Below are positions 24,731 to 33,215 of a stretch of DNA of 64,000 nt, piece after piece. The position numbers were made by a program, and so were the translations under genes. The first letter of the stretch is position 1, and every line of letters begins with the position of its first letter. A model generated the notes under the pieces. The model did no database searches. It was not told the DNA's origin and was given only the letters and a program-made list of their open reading frames with translations. The stretch comes from Aquisphaera insulae (GTDB lineage Bacteria; Planctomycetota; Planctomycetia; Isosphaerales; Isosphaeraceae): the NCBI RefSeq assembly GCF_011064615.1, contig NZ_JAALJH010000008.1, forward strand, positions 119,355-183,354. Direction: 5' to 3'.

Positions 24731-26155
24731 TCAGAACGAGACCGTCTCGATCCAATCCAGGTCGTCGAGGACCGCCGCGATCGCGGAGTGGAGGCGGCGA
24801 GCGTTCAGGTGCGAGGCCACCTCCTGGAAATAGTCGCGATGGTCGCGGAGCATCTCCGCGACGAGAAGGGCAAGGTCCGTGGACCGGATCGCGTAGATCA
24901 GGGTCTTGAACCGGTCCATGGTCGCATAGCGGTTGAAGACCACGGCCGCGACGAGGATCGCCCGGAGGGCGGCCGCCTTGATCTCCGGGGATCGGCTCGC
25001 ATCGTAGACGGACCGCATCCGCGACAACACCAGGTCGGCGTAGTCGAAGCCGCGTCGTCCGGCCGCATGTTCGAGCGCCCCGGCATACGTCCCGAGGGCC
25101 TGCGCGAAGGGAGCGGCGTCCCCCTCGCAGAGCGCGACGAGGGTCCCGCGCGGAAGGCGATCGAAGAGGTCGAGGATCGTGCCGGCCGGCTTCCCCTCGA
25201 GGGTCGCCAGCGCATGCAGGATTTCGGGTCGGGGCGGCTCGGATCCCGTCTCATCCGCACAGCGCTCGATCAGTCGCTCCAGGCCCATGCCGGTGAGTCC
25301 GGCCATGCCGGCCGGGTCCCGGCGAACGGCCTCGAGAGAATCCAGGAACGAGGCGACATCCGGATAGCGGTCTTCCGGTCGAGACGCGGTGGCGCGAAGG
25401 ATGATGTGGGCGAGCGACGGGGGCAACCTCGCCGGCTCGATGGCGGCCGGGAGCTTCCCCGTGATGAGCTGATAGAGCATCTTCCCGAGCTGGAAGACGT
25501 CCGTCCTGGCGTCCGCCATCCGGCTCCCCCCCGGCATCATCTGCTCGGGTGCCAGGTAGCAGAGCGTCCCCAGGATGGCGCAGGTCCGCGTCAGGACCGT
25601 GGAGTCCCGGGGTTCGCGCTTGGCCGTCCCGAGGTCGGCGACGACGTAGCGACCGTCGCGGAGCCGGAGGACGTTGGCCGGCTTCAGGTCCCGATGCGTC
25701 ACCCCGGCCCTGTGGAGGGCCTGGACGCCCAGGCAGACCTGCCGGAGCACGGCCAGCGACCAGCCGACTCCGCCGGGCCGACGACCGCGCACGTCATCAT
25801 CCAGGGTCCCCGCGGCCAGCGGCATGACGAAATACGGCGGGTCCTCGTCGAGGCGCGAATCGAGGGCAGGCAAGAGGTGGGGATGTCGCATCGCCCCCAG
25901 GATCTTCGCCTCGCGGACCAGTCGCTTCCGCCTCAGCGGATTGCCGTCGCAGTACTTGAGCGCCAGCCGCCGCCCGTCCGCAAGTCGCCGGACCTCGACG
26001 ACCCACCCCATCCCACCGCGGCCGATTGTCCGCGCGACCTCGTATCGCCCGTCCACGATCGCGCCGATGTTGAAGAACCGCTCCGGAGTCGGCCATCCCT
26101 TCGGATCCCGGGAGCGAGAATCCAGCTCGCGCGTCTCTGCGGATCCATGCGACAT
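24731..26155 (-). CDS. Serine/threonine protein kinase, cytosolic
   Basis: 474 residues from the ATG at 26155 (GGAG eight bases upstream; a GTG at 26188 is weaker). Kinase domain about residues 30-300: glycine loop GRGGMG, catalytic Lys in 'RLALKYCDG', catalytic loop HRDLKPAN, metal loop DLG in place of DFG, and 'GTLCYLAPEQMM'. Residues about 310-474 form an alpha-helical region without recognisable domain and no transmembrane segment. It diverges from the ECF sigma factor and second kinase at 26452-31001 across a shared 296-base control region, suggesting a signalling cluster. Substrates are unknown. Confidence 0.9.
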   Translation of the reverse strand: MSHGSAETRELDSRSRDPKGWPTPERFFNIGAIVDGRYEVARTIGRGGMGWVVEVRRLADGRRLALKYCDGNPLRRKRLVREAKILGAMRHPHLLPALDSRLDEDPPYFVMPLAAGTLDDDVRGRRPGGVGWSLAVLRQVCLGVQALHRAGVTHRDLKPANVLRLRDGRYVVADLGTAKREPRDSTVLTRTCAILGTLCYLAPEQMMPGGSRMADARTDVFQLGKMLYQLITGKLPAAIEPARLPPSLAHIILRATASRPEDRYPDVASFLDSLEAVRRDPAGMAGLTGMGLERLIERCADETGSEPPRPEILHALATLEGKPAGTILDLFDRLPRGTLVALCEGDAAPFAQALGTYAGALEHAAGRRGFDYADLVLSRMRSVYDASRSPEIKAAALRAILVAAVVFNRYATMDRFKTLIYAIRSTDLALLVAEMLRDHRDYFQEVASHLNARRLHSAIAAVLDDLDWIETVSF

Positions 26156-26322
26156 GAGTACGCTCCGCGAAGGGGGGAAGATGCCCACGCCGACCGTCCT
26201 GGCGAACCGGGCGTCCTGGACGGAATCCTACCTTATGTGTGTAAGTTTGTCCAGTACGAAGATTGTCGATTTGGAAGGTTGCCGTCCGGCCGTGAGGCGA
26301 CCGGGATGGTGGTATGCGTGGC

Positions 26323-26352
26323 TTGGCAATATCACGTCCGGTGGGTTACTCT
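26323..26352 (+). promoter_or_regulatory. Candidate promoter of the ECF sigma factor-kinase operon
   Basis: TTGGCA (26323-26328, five of six to consensus) and TACTCT (26347-26352, three of six) with an 18-base spacer, about 100 bases before the sigma factor start. Weak evidence. Confidence 0.3.
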
Positions 26353-26451
26353 AAGGAGATGCGTCGGACGGAAGTCGCGGAGCCGCCTTCGCATCAAGGA
26401 CGAGGGAGGCCGGGGTATCTCGATACCTGGCCGGTGCCGAGGAGGCGAATC

Positions 26452-27060
26452 ATGTCGGTCGGCGATCATCCGCAGCGACAAGACGACGACCTGTCGACCT
26501 TTCTCAAGCGGATCCAGGCTGGAGACGGGAACGCGGCCCGCGAGCTCCTCCAGCGCTACGAGCCGGAGGTTCGCCTGGTGGTCCGGCGGCAGTTGCCGCG
26601 GCTCCTCCGCTCTCGGTTCGATTCGCTCGATTTCCTCCAGAGCGTCTGGGGGAGCTTCTTCCGGCGGATGAGGGAGGCGCCCACCGCCTTTGAGGATTCC
26701 CGCCACCTTGTCGCGTTCCTGGCCCGGGCTGCGAAGAATAAGGTGATCGACGAGTACCGGCGAGCGGCCAGCCAGAAGCAGGACATGCACCGCGAGGAGC
26801 CCCTCTGGGCGGACGGGGACCGGCCCCGGGACGTGGCCGACCACGTGGATTCTCCGAGCGAGGTGGCGCAGGCCCGCGAGGTCTTCGGCATGCTCCGAGA
26901 CCTGTTGCCGGAGGAGCGGCGGGAGATCCTGGAGATGAAGGCCGAGGGCCTGACCAGCCGGGACATCGGCGAGCGACTGGGGATCAGCGAGCGGACGGTC
27001 CAGCGGGTCCTGGAAGACCTGCGCCGTCGGGTGGAGTCGGAGTGGGAGACTCGGGGATGA
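26452..27060 (+). CDS. ECF-type RNA polymerase sigma factor
   Basis: 202 residues from the ATG at 26452, behind GAGGAGG; the 46 codons upstream are noncoding. Sigma region 2 covers about residues 15-85 ('DSLDFLQSVWGSFFRRM'), and region 4 about 140-198 ('LPEERREILEMKAEGLTSRDIGERLGISERTVQRVLEDLRRR'). There is no anti-sigma gene; instead its stop overlaps the start of a transmembrane Ser/Thr kinase (ATGA), so the two are translationally coupled. ECF factors paired with kinases are a known planctomycete arrangement, and control through the kinase is the likely mode. Confidence 0.93.
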   Translation: MSVGDHPQRQDDDLSTFLKRIQAGDGNAARELLQRYEPEVRLVVRRQLPRLLRSRFDSLDFLQSVWGSFFRRMREAPTAFEDSRHLVAFLARAAKNKVIDEYRRAASQKQDMHREEPLWADGDRPRDVADHVDSPSEVAQAREVFGMLRDLLPEERREILEMKAEGLTSRDIGERLGISERTVQRVLEDLRRRVESEWETRG

Positions 27061-30000
27061 ATTCGGTCCCGTCGGGACGGACGTGGGACGATGCGTCCTC
27101 GCCGGCCGCGGTCCGACAGGCTCGGCGGTATGAGGAGGCCTGGCAGCTCGCGTCCCGCGAGGGGCGGAGGCTCGACCCGCGTGAGTACCTGGCCTCCGCC
27201 GAGGGGGAGGCCGGCTCCCGGCTGGCGATCCTCCGCGCGGACCTGTCGCTGAGATGGGAGGCGGGCGATCGAGCGGGGGCGAAGTGGTACCTCGATCGGT
27301 TCGACGACCTCGGCGACGACAGCCGCGTCGCGCTCATCTACGAGGAGTTCTGCCTCCGCGAAGAGGACGGCGACCGGCCCGACGCCGCCGCCTATCTGGC
27401 CAGGTATCCCGCGCTCGCGGACCCGCTCCGCCGCGTGCTGGACATCCACGAGCTGATCGGCTCGGCCACCACGACCAACTCGATCTTCAACTCCTCCGCG
27501 TCGATGGGGGCCGCGGGGCGCGACGCCGAGAACGTGGCCCCGTATCCGGAGGCCGGCCAGACCATCGCCGGCTTCTACCTGGTCGAGGAGCTGGGGCGCG
27601 GGTCCTTCGCTCGCGTCTTCCTGGCGCGGGAGCGGGAGCTCGCGGACCGGCACGTCGCCCTCAAGGTGACCCGTCGGGTTTCCCGCGAGCCGCAGGCGCT
27701 CGCTCGGCTCCAGCATACCCACATCGTCCCCGTCCACTCGCTCCGCAGCGACCGGGTGACCGGGCTCCATCTCCTGTGCATGCCCTACTTCGGGCGGGTC
27801 ACGCTCAGCCGCCTGCTTCACGAGGTCCGCACGTCGTCGCCGGCCCCGACCGGCTCGTCGCTGGTGGAGGCCCTGGATCGGCTCGCGAACGGCAAGGATG
27901 CCGCGATCGGCCCGCAGGCTCGCTCGGCGAGTCGGGCGGCGCTCGCCTCGCGGACGTATGCCCGCGCCATCGCATGGTGGGGGGCCCGGCTCGCGGAGGC
28001 GCTCGATCATGCCCACGATCGCGGGATCCTCCACCGCGACGTCAAGCCGAGCAACGTGCTGGTCAACGACGACGGCATGCCGATGCTGCTGGACTTCAAC
28101 CTCGCGCGCGTGGAACGGCCCGCGGAAGGGAGCGGTAGCCCGGAGGCGACGCTCGGCGGGACGCTCGACTACATGGCGCCGGAGCACCTGGAAGCCCTCG
28201 CGGACGAGTCGCCGGAGGTCGTCGACGCGCGGTCCGACATCTACGGCCTGGGAATCCTCCTGTACGAGGCACTCGTCGGCGCGAAGCCATTCTCCCCGCC
28301 GCGACGGAACCTGCCGATCTACGACTCCCTGATCCGGGCCGCCACCGATCGCCGCCAGGAGTTGCCGGTTCGGTTCCCGGACGAGAACCCGGTCCCGGCC
28401 CCGTTCGTCGCGGTGATCCGCCGCTGCCTGGCGCCGGATCCCGTCGATCGCTATCAGACCGCCGGCGAGCTCGCGGAGGATCTCAGGGCGGTCGCGGACG
28501 ACTTCTCCCTCTCGCACGCGCGGGAGCCGTTGATCAGCCGAGTCGGCCGTCGACTCCGGCGGAACCGCCGCAGGCTCTCGATCGCCGCGGCCCTCCTCCT
28601 CGCGCTCGGTTGCGTCCTCGGTGCCTACACGATCTACCAGGTCGACCGGCAGGATCGTTACGAGAACGCGAAGGCCCTGTATCTCGCGGGTTGCGCCGCG
28701 ATCGACGAGGGCCGATTTGCCGACGCTCGCAAATGGCTGGACGCCGCCGCGCAGGGGGCCCAGTTCAAGTGGAGCGACACGATCCGTCGGAAGATCCACG
28801 GCGGGACGGTCTCGGAATTCGGCGGCCAGCTTCGGAAGAAGCTGGAGAACCTCTGGGCGGGCCCGTCGATGGACGTCCTGGAGCAGGACATCGGGTTCAA
28901 GGCCAGGATGGCCGGCCTGATCGTCAGCACTCGCGAGGATGCGGATCGGATCCACGCGGGGATGGAGGGGCTCCGATTCCGATTGATCGGACTGGGCGAT
29001 GACGTCCCCGAGGCCGTCGACGAGCTGAAACGGCTCATCGAGCCCTTCCACGTCCTCGAATGCCGCGAGGCCGGCGTGACCTACGAACGCGACCTGGCCC
29101 TGATCGATCCACCCCGACGCGAGCTGCTTAGCCGGGACGTGAATGAGCTGCTCTTCCTCTGGATGGTCGGCGTCGAGGAGGCCTTCCGGGACGCCGTCCG
29201 CGGCGAGCCCGCGGATCCGGACAAGGTCGCGGGCGCCGTCGCGATTTGCGACCGCGCCCTCGCCTTCTCGGAGTTCAAGGAACCCTGGCAATCCCTCCGA
29301 GCCCTCCTGGAGCGGCACGCGGGGAGGGCCCCCGAATCCGTCATCGCCTCGGAGCCGCCGGGCCACCCGGCGAGGCTGCCCGGCGAGCCCCTCGACGTGA
29401 TCGTGGTGACGTCGCCGAGCGCGTGCTTCCACTGGGGACTCCTGAACTCGAGCGCGGGGCGGACCAGCCGGGCGCTCGAGTGGCTCCAGCAGGCCGTCCG
29501 CCTCGACTGGTCGGACTACTGGTGCCACTTCTACCTCGGCTACCTCGCCAACAAGCAGGGGCTCAGCGAGGATGCCCTGAGCCATTTCAATTCCGCGGTC
29601 GCACGCCAGCCGAGGTCCCCCTGGGTCCTCTTCAATCGGGCGAGGATCCTGCGGGCCAGGGGGCAATGGGGCGGGGCGATCGAGGACTTCCGCAAGGCCC
29701 AGGACGAGTGGGGAGACGGACCGAACTCCTATCGAGTGGCGCTCGAGATGGGGGTGCTCCATTCCTCGCTGGGGAACTTCCGGGCCGCAGAGACCGAGTA
29801 CCGGAGGATCATGACCCAGGTCCCCGATTCCGAGTTCGCGGAGGCCGCACGGCTCAACCTGGCGGCCCTCGACGCCGAATCGGGCCGCGAGGCGCGGGCC
29901 CTGATGGCCTACGATTCGCTGATCGAGGGCGATCCCAGGGACCAGGTCGCCCGACTCAACCGGGCCTACCTCCAGCTACGGCTGGGGAGGGGCAGCGGCG

Positions 30001-31001
30001 CGATCGCCGACCTCGACATCCTGATCGGATCGGGCCTGTCGGTGGTCGCGCCGAGCGAGCTCCACGCGGCCCGGGCCTCGGCCCATATCCTCCTCGATCA
30101 CTCGACGCTGGCCTTGCAGGACGCCGCGGCCGTGAGGCTGCTTCGTGCCGGGCCCGCCGCGGACCGGCTCTACCAGCGGGCCCTGCTCGCGGCCGGCCGA
30201 TACGGCGAGCTCGAGCTGGGGAGGCCCGAAGAAATCCGCCTCCTCCCCGTGGCCGGCCCGCGGCTCATCGCGGACCTCCGGAGGGCCGTCGTCGACCTTT
30301 CGAAGCGCGGTCGGCCCGACGATCCCCGGGCCTATCGAGCGACCTTGAACCTGGCCGTCATCCTGTCCACGCTCGGTGACCATGGTGCGGCGATCGACGC
30401 GGCACGCCAGGCCCTCTCCATGGCCGCGCGTTCCCCCGAGTCGCACCTCATCCTGGCGCGGATCCTGCTCGAGGCGGGGCAACCCGTCCCGGCGCTCGCG
30501 CGGGCGGATGCGGGCCTCGGCCTGAGGCCCCGGGATCCCGAGCTCCACGAGGCCCGAGGGGCGGCTCTCGCCCGCCTGGGGAGGCTGGAGGAGGCGATCG
30601 CCTCCCTGGATCAGGCGACGGCCATGGCCCCGAACCTGTATTCCCGCGCCCTCCGGGGAGAGGTCCTCAATGGCCTCGGGCGGTATGAGGCGGCGCTCTC
30701 GGAATGGTCGAGTGCCCTCCGGTCGGATCCGGAGCTCCCCTCGGCCTACCTCGGCCGCGCCCGGTCGTGGATCGCCCTGCGATACTGGGATCGCGCCCTG
30801 GCGGACCTCGAGCAGGCATCCACCTGGTCTCACGGCGACCTGGGGCTCGAATCGAGGATCCTGGCGTCCTATGCGCGATGCCTGCGCGAGCGGCCCGGTC
30901 ACGCCGGCCGCTGGCTCTCGCTGCTCGACCGGACCGCCAGGGAATGGCTCCGCGGCGGGGTGCCGGCTTCGAAGCCGACCGTGGTGGCGACCAGCCGATA
31001 G
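27057..31001 (+). CDS. Transmembrane Ser/Thr kinase with C-terminal TPR repeats, sigma-factor-coupled
   Basis: 1314 residues; the ATG overlaps the sigma factor stop. Order: N-terminal helical region (1-165); kinase domain about 170-480 with glycine loop GRGSFARV, catalytic Lys in 'HVALKVT', catalytic loop HRDVKPSN (near 326), metal loop DFN instead of DFG (near 345) and 'GGTLDYMAPEHL'. About 90 residues are inserted between the hinge ('LLCMPYFGRVTL') and the helix before the catalytic loop. One transmembrane span lies at about 505-525; then come roughly 750 residues with many TPR-like helix pairs ('WCHFYLGYLANKQGLSEDALSHFNSAV'), probably outside the cytoplasm. It probably relays a signal to the coupled ECF factor. 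Paralogue of 43543-46827. Confidence 0.92.
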   Translation: MNSVPSGRTWDDASSPAAVRQARRYEEAWQLASREGRRLDPREYLASAEGEAGSRLAILRADLSLRWEAGDRAGAKWYLDRFDDLGDDSRVALIYEEFCLREEDGDRPDAAAYLARYPALADPLRRVLDIHELIGSATTTNSIFNSSASMGAAGRDAENVAPYPEAGQTIAGFYLVEELGRGSFARVFLARERELADRHVALKVTRRVSREPQALARLQHTHIVPVHSLRSDRVTGLHLLCMPYFGRVTLSRLLHEVRTSSPAPTGSSLVEALDRLANGKDAAIGPQARSASRAALASRTYARAIAWWGARLAEALDHAHDRGILHRDVKPSNVLVNDDGMPMLLDFNLARVERPAEGSGSPEATLGGTLDYMAPEHLEALADESPEVVDARSDIYGLGILLYEALVGAKPFSPPRRNLPIYDSLIRAATDRRQELPVRFPDENPVPAPFVAVIRRCLAPDPVDRYQTAGELAEDLRAVADDFSLSHAREPLISRVGRRLRRNRRRLSIAAALLLALGCVLGAYTIYQVDRQDRYENAKALYLAGCAAIDEGRFADARKWLDAAAQGAQFKWSDTIRRKIHGGTVSEFGGQLRKKLENLWAGPSMDVLEQDIGFKARMAGLIVSTREDADRIHAGMEGLRFRLIGLGDDVPEAVDELKRLIEPFHVLECREAGVTYERDLALIDPPRRELLSRDVNELLFLWMVGVEEAFRDAVRGEPADPDKVAGAVAICDRALAFSEFKEPWQSLRALLERHAGRAPESVIASEPPGHPARLPGEPLDVIVVTSPSACFHWGLLNSSAGRTSRALEWLQQAVRLDWSDYWCHFYLGYLANKQGLSEDALSHFNSAVARQPRSPWVLFNRARILRARGQWGGAIEDFRKAQDEWGDGPNSYRVALEMGVLHSSLGNFRAAETEYRRIMTQVPDSEFAEAARLNLAALDAESGREARALMAYDSLIEGDPRDQVARLNRAYLQLRLGRGSGAIADLDILIGSGLSVVAPSELHAARASAHILLDHSTLALQDAAAVRLLRAGPAADRLYQRALLAAGRYGELELGRPEEIRLLPVAGPRLIADLRRAVVDLSKRGRPDDPRAYRATLNLAVILSTLGDHGAAIDAARQALSMAARSPESHLILARILLEAGQPVPALARADAGLGLRPRDPELHEARGAALARLGRLEEAIASLDQATAMAPNLYSRALRGEVLNGLGRYEAALSEWSSALRSDPELPSAYLGRARSWIALRYWDRALADLEQASTWSHGDLGLESRILASYARCLRERPGHAGRWLSLLDRTAREWLRGGVPASKPTVVATSR

Positions 31002-31035
31002 CGTCGCGGACGCCGCCGGTGGCGTCTTCCGCGGA

Positions 31036-32769
31036 TCAGCGTGCCCAGATGCTCCAGCGGGAACCGCCGGACTTCCTGCCTCCGCGGGTCCGGGGACGGT
31101 TCGGCCCGAACAGTCGGATCCGGACGAGCGCCAGCAGTTCGGGATAGAAGGGGCGGCTCGTCAGGGTGATCCCGATGACGATCCCGAAGATGAGGGCGAA
31201 CAGGCCCAGCTTCCTGGGCTGAGTGTGATTCCCCGCCTCCTTGCCGGTGCGCCCCGCGGCACCGTCGTCCGGCTGTTCCACCCCCGCAGCCGTCGGCCGC
31301 GAGTCGGGGAGGGTCGCGATCAGCTCGGCCGATTCGCCGCGATGACGCGACCGCGAGGCCGACGTGGCCAGGATCGGCAAGCCGCCCGGGCCGCGGACCA
31401 GGAGGAGATCCTCGGAATACTCGCCGATCGCCCTCGAGGGAGGAGAGAGGGTCCCCGACGCACCGGCCGCCGCCACCTGCTCGGCGGCGCTGGTCAGGAC
31501 CGGCACGGTCTCGCCGCCCGCCGAGCCCGACGCAAGGTCGAAGGCCCGTTCATTGCGGTCGAGGGGAACCGTCAAGTCGCCCGGAGCCGTCGCGAGGGTC
31601 GGGCCGACGGCCGTCGAACCGCGCGAGATCAGCGGCCCGACGGAAACCCCCGGCAGGCCCTCCGCCACCGGTGAAAGATCCGCGGCGATGCCCCCGGAAG
31701 TCATCTCGACCGAGTTGGTGGAGGATTCCTCGCCCAGCGAGGACGAGGTCGGGCCGACCGCGCGTGGCAGGGAAACTCCCGGGACGACGGTGGGGAGATA
31801 GAGGCCCGCCAGGACCTGGCTCACGATCACCAGGGGGGATTCCAGGACGAGCTGCGGGGCGGAGGGCAGGCTCCCCGCGGAGTTCGTCCGGCTCAGGTCG
31901 AGCGTGAAGTTGAGGCTGCCCGCGACGCCGTTCTCCGACCCGGCGGAGGGATCCACGCTCCGCGGCGCCTCGCCCACGTGGAAGACGAGCGTCGCTCCCC
32001 GAGGGACATGGTTGAGCGTGAGCGTCATCTCCATGGGAACATCCGGCCAGCTCTCGTACGTCCCGGTGATGACCGACAGGATATCGCCCCGAGGCCCCAT
32101 CATGAGGATGTCCTCGATCATCGGGATCCCCGCCTCGGTGCTGCTGGAATCCCGACTCATCCGGATCTTGAGGCGATCCGTGCTGGAGTTCAGCGCGACC
32201 TTGAACGTGACCCGGGCCTGGTCGGGCCCCACGGTGCCCGTCAGGTGAACCTCCGGGAGGTTGACCACCGTCGGAATCGCCTCCAGGCCCGATGTATCCA
32301 GGGTCAGCGCGGGGGGGAGGACGACGGCGTCACCTTCGTCCGCGCCATCGATCTCGGTCTCCGCGGGTCGCCAGGGGGTGGAGACGAGGTCGTCCGACGG
32401 ATAGGTGCCGTCGCTGGACGCTTCCTTGTGGAGGATCATCTCGGGTATCGGCGAAGGCTCGCTAGCCCGGGAGCGGCCGGCGTTCAGGCTGCTCGCCACC
32501 GCGACGACCGGCCTCACCTGGGTCAAGATCGGTGATTGAGAGACGTGCGACCCCGCGGCGGGCTGGATCGTACCGACGAGGAGCGGCGGCGGAAGGGTGG
32601 AAGGGACGAATTCCAGCGGGATGGCCGAGAGCGAACTCGCCAGGAGGAGACGGCCCTCGAGCCGCTCGATTCCCGGGAGGATCTGGCAATGTCGGCGCCG
32701 AGCATGCGGGGTCCTTCCACGCCCCGACGTGACGTGAAGCCTCGAACGCCCCTTTGCGAAAGGCGTCAC
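31036..32769 (-). CDS. Exported LEPR-XLL-type protein with C-terminal membrane anchor
   Basis: 577 residues from the GTG at 32769 with AGGAG seven bases upstream. Residues 34-45 (IERLEGRLLLAS) match the planctomycete LEPR-XLL type N-terminal motif that marks large exported proteins. The middle is Ser/Pro/Thr-rich with a beta-sandwich-like part (about residues 165-310). Near the end a single hydrophobic span (LGLFALIFGIVIGITL) is followed by a basic tail, so the protein is probably anchored with its bulk outside. No enzymatic motif is seen. It is convergent with the kinase gene (34-base gap) and diverges from the macroglobulin gene. Confidence 0.75.
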   Translation of the reverse strand: MTPFAKGRSRLHVTSGRGRTPHARRRHCQILPGIERLEGRLLLASSLSAIPLEFVPSTLPPPLLVGTIQPAAGSHVSQSPILTQVRPVVAVASSLNAGRSRASEPSPIPEMILHKEASSDGTYPSDDLVSTPWRPAETEIDGADEGDAVVLPPALTLDTSGLEAIPTVVNLPEVHLTGTVGPDQARVTFKVALNSSTDRLKIRMSRDSSSTEAGIPMIEDILMMGPRGDILSVITGTYESWPDVPMEMTLTLNHVPRGATLVFHVGEAPRSVDPSAGSENGVAGSLNFTLDLSRTNSAGSLPSAPQLVLESPLVIVSQVLAGLYLPTVVPGVSLPRAVGPTSSSLGEESSTNSVEMTSGGIAADLSPVAEGLPGVSVGPLISRGSTAVGPTLATAPGDLTVPLDRNERAFDLASGSAGGETVPVLTSAAEQVAAAGASGTLSPPSRAIGEYSEDLLLVRGPGGLPILATSASRSRHRGESAELIATLPDSRPTAAGVEQPDDGAAGRTGKEAGNHTQPRKLGLFALIFGIVIGITLTSRPFYPELLALVRIRLFGPNRPRTRGGRKSGGSRWSIWAR

Positions 32770-33215
32770 CTTCGGTCTCCTGTCCCTGGTGACGGCTCAT
32801 CCGGTAGCCGTATGAGTGCAACGCCTCGGTCGAATTCAGTGGGACCATTCGCGGTTCGACACACCCTCCGTAGCGGTCATCGAAATCCACGATCCCGACG
32901 CGACATCCTTTCCCAATAAACCGGTGCCTCGTCTCCTGATGCCGGCGAATCCTAGCACACTCGGTCCGGAAATACACTAAGAAAAGTCGCCGTCCGGCGT
33001 CTTAGAATACGAGTCGTTCCCGGTGATCATCCCATGCCCAGGGATCCGCAACGGGAACCCTCGTCCAGCGACTCGCATCAAAGTACCGGTCGTGCCCGAG
33101 AGACACTGCGAGAGGCGTCCCGATTCGGGGCGGTCCGGCGAACGGTCACGCCCGAGGCCGGTATGGCCGGATCGCCGAGGCGCCGGGGCATCATCCGATC
33201 CAGGGGGAGGAATTC
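32770..33215. other. Divergent intergenic region, LEPR-XLL gene / macroglobulin gene
   Basis: 446 bases, less GC-rich than the surroundings. Contains TAGAAT at 33003-33008 (plus strand, near the -10 consensus) without a convincing -35 box. Small open frames lack ribosome binding sites. No hairpin or RNA motif recognised. Confidence 0.5.

Noticed and set aside
26556..29762. 1068-codon open frame antisense to the sigma factor and kinase
   Set aside because: Same shadow effect; it runs across two real genes with clear kinase and sigma motifs on the plus strand.
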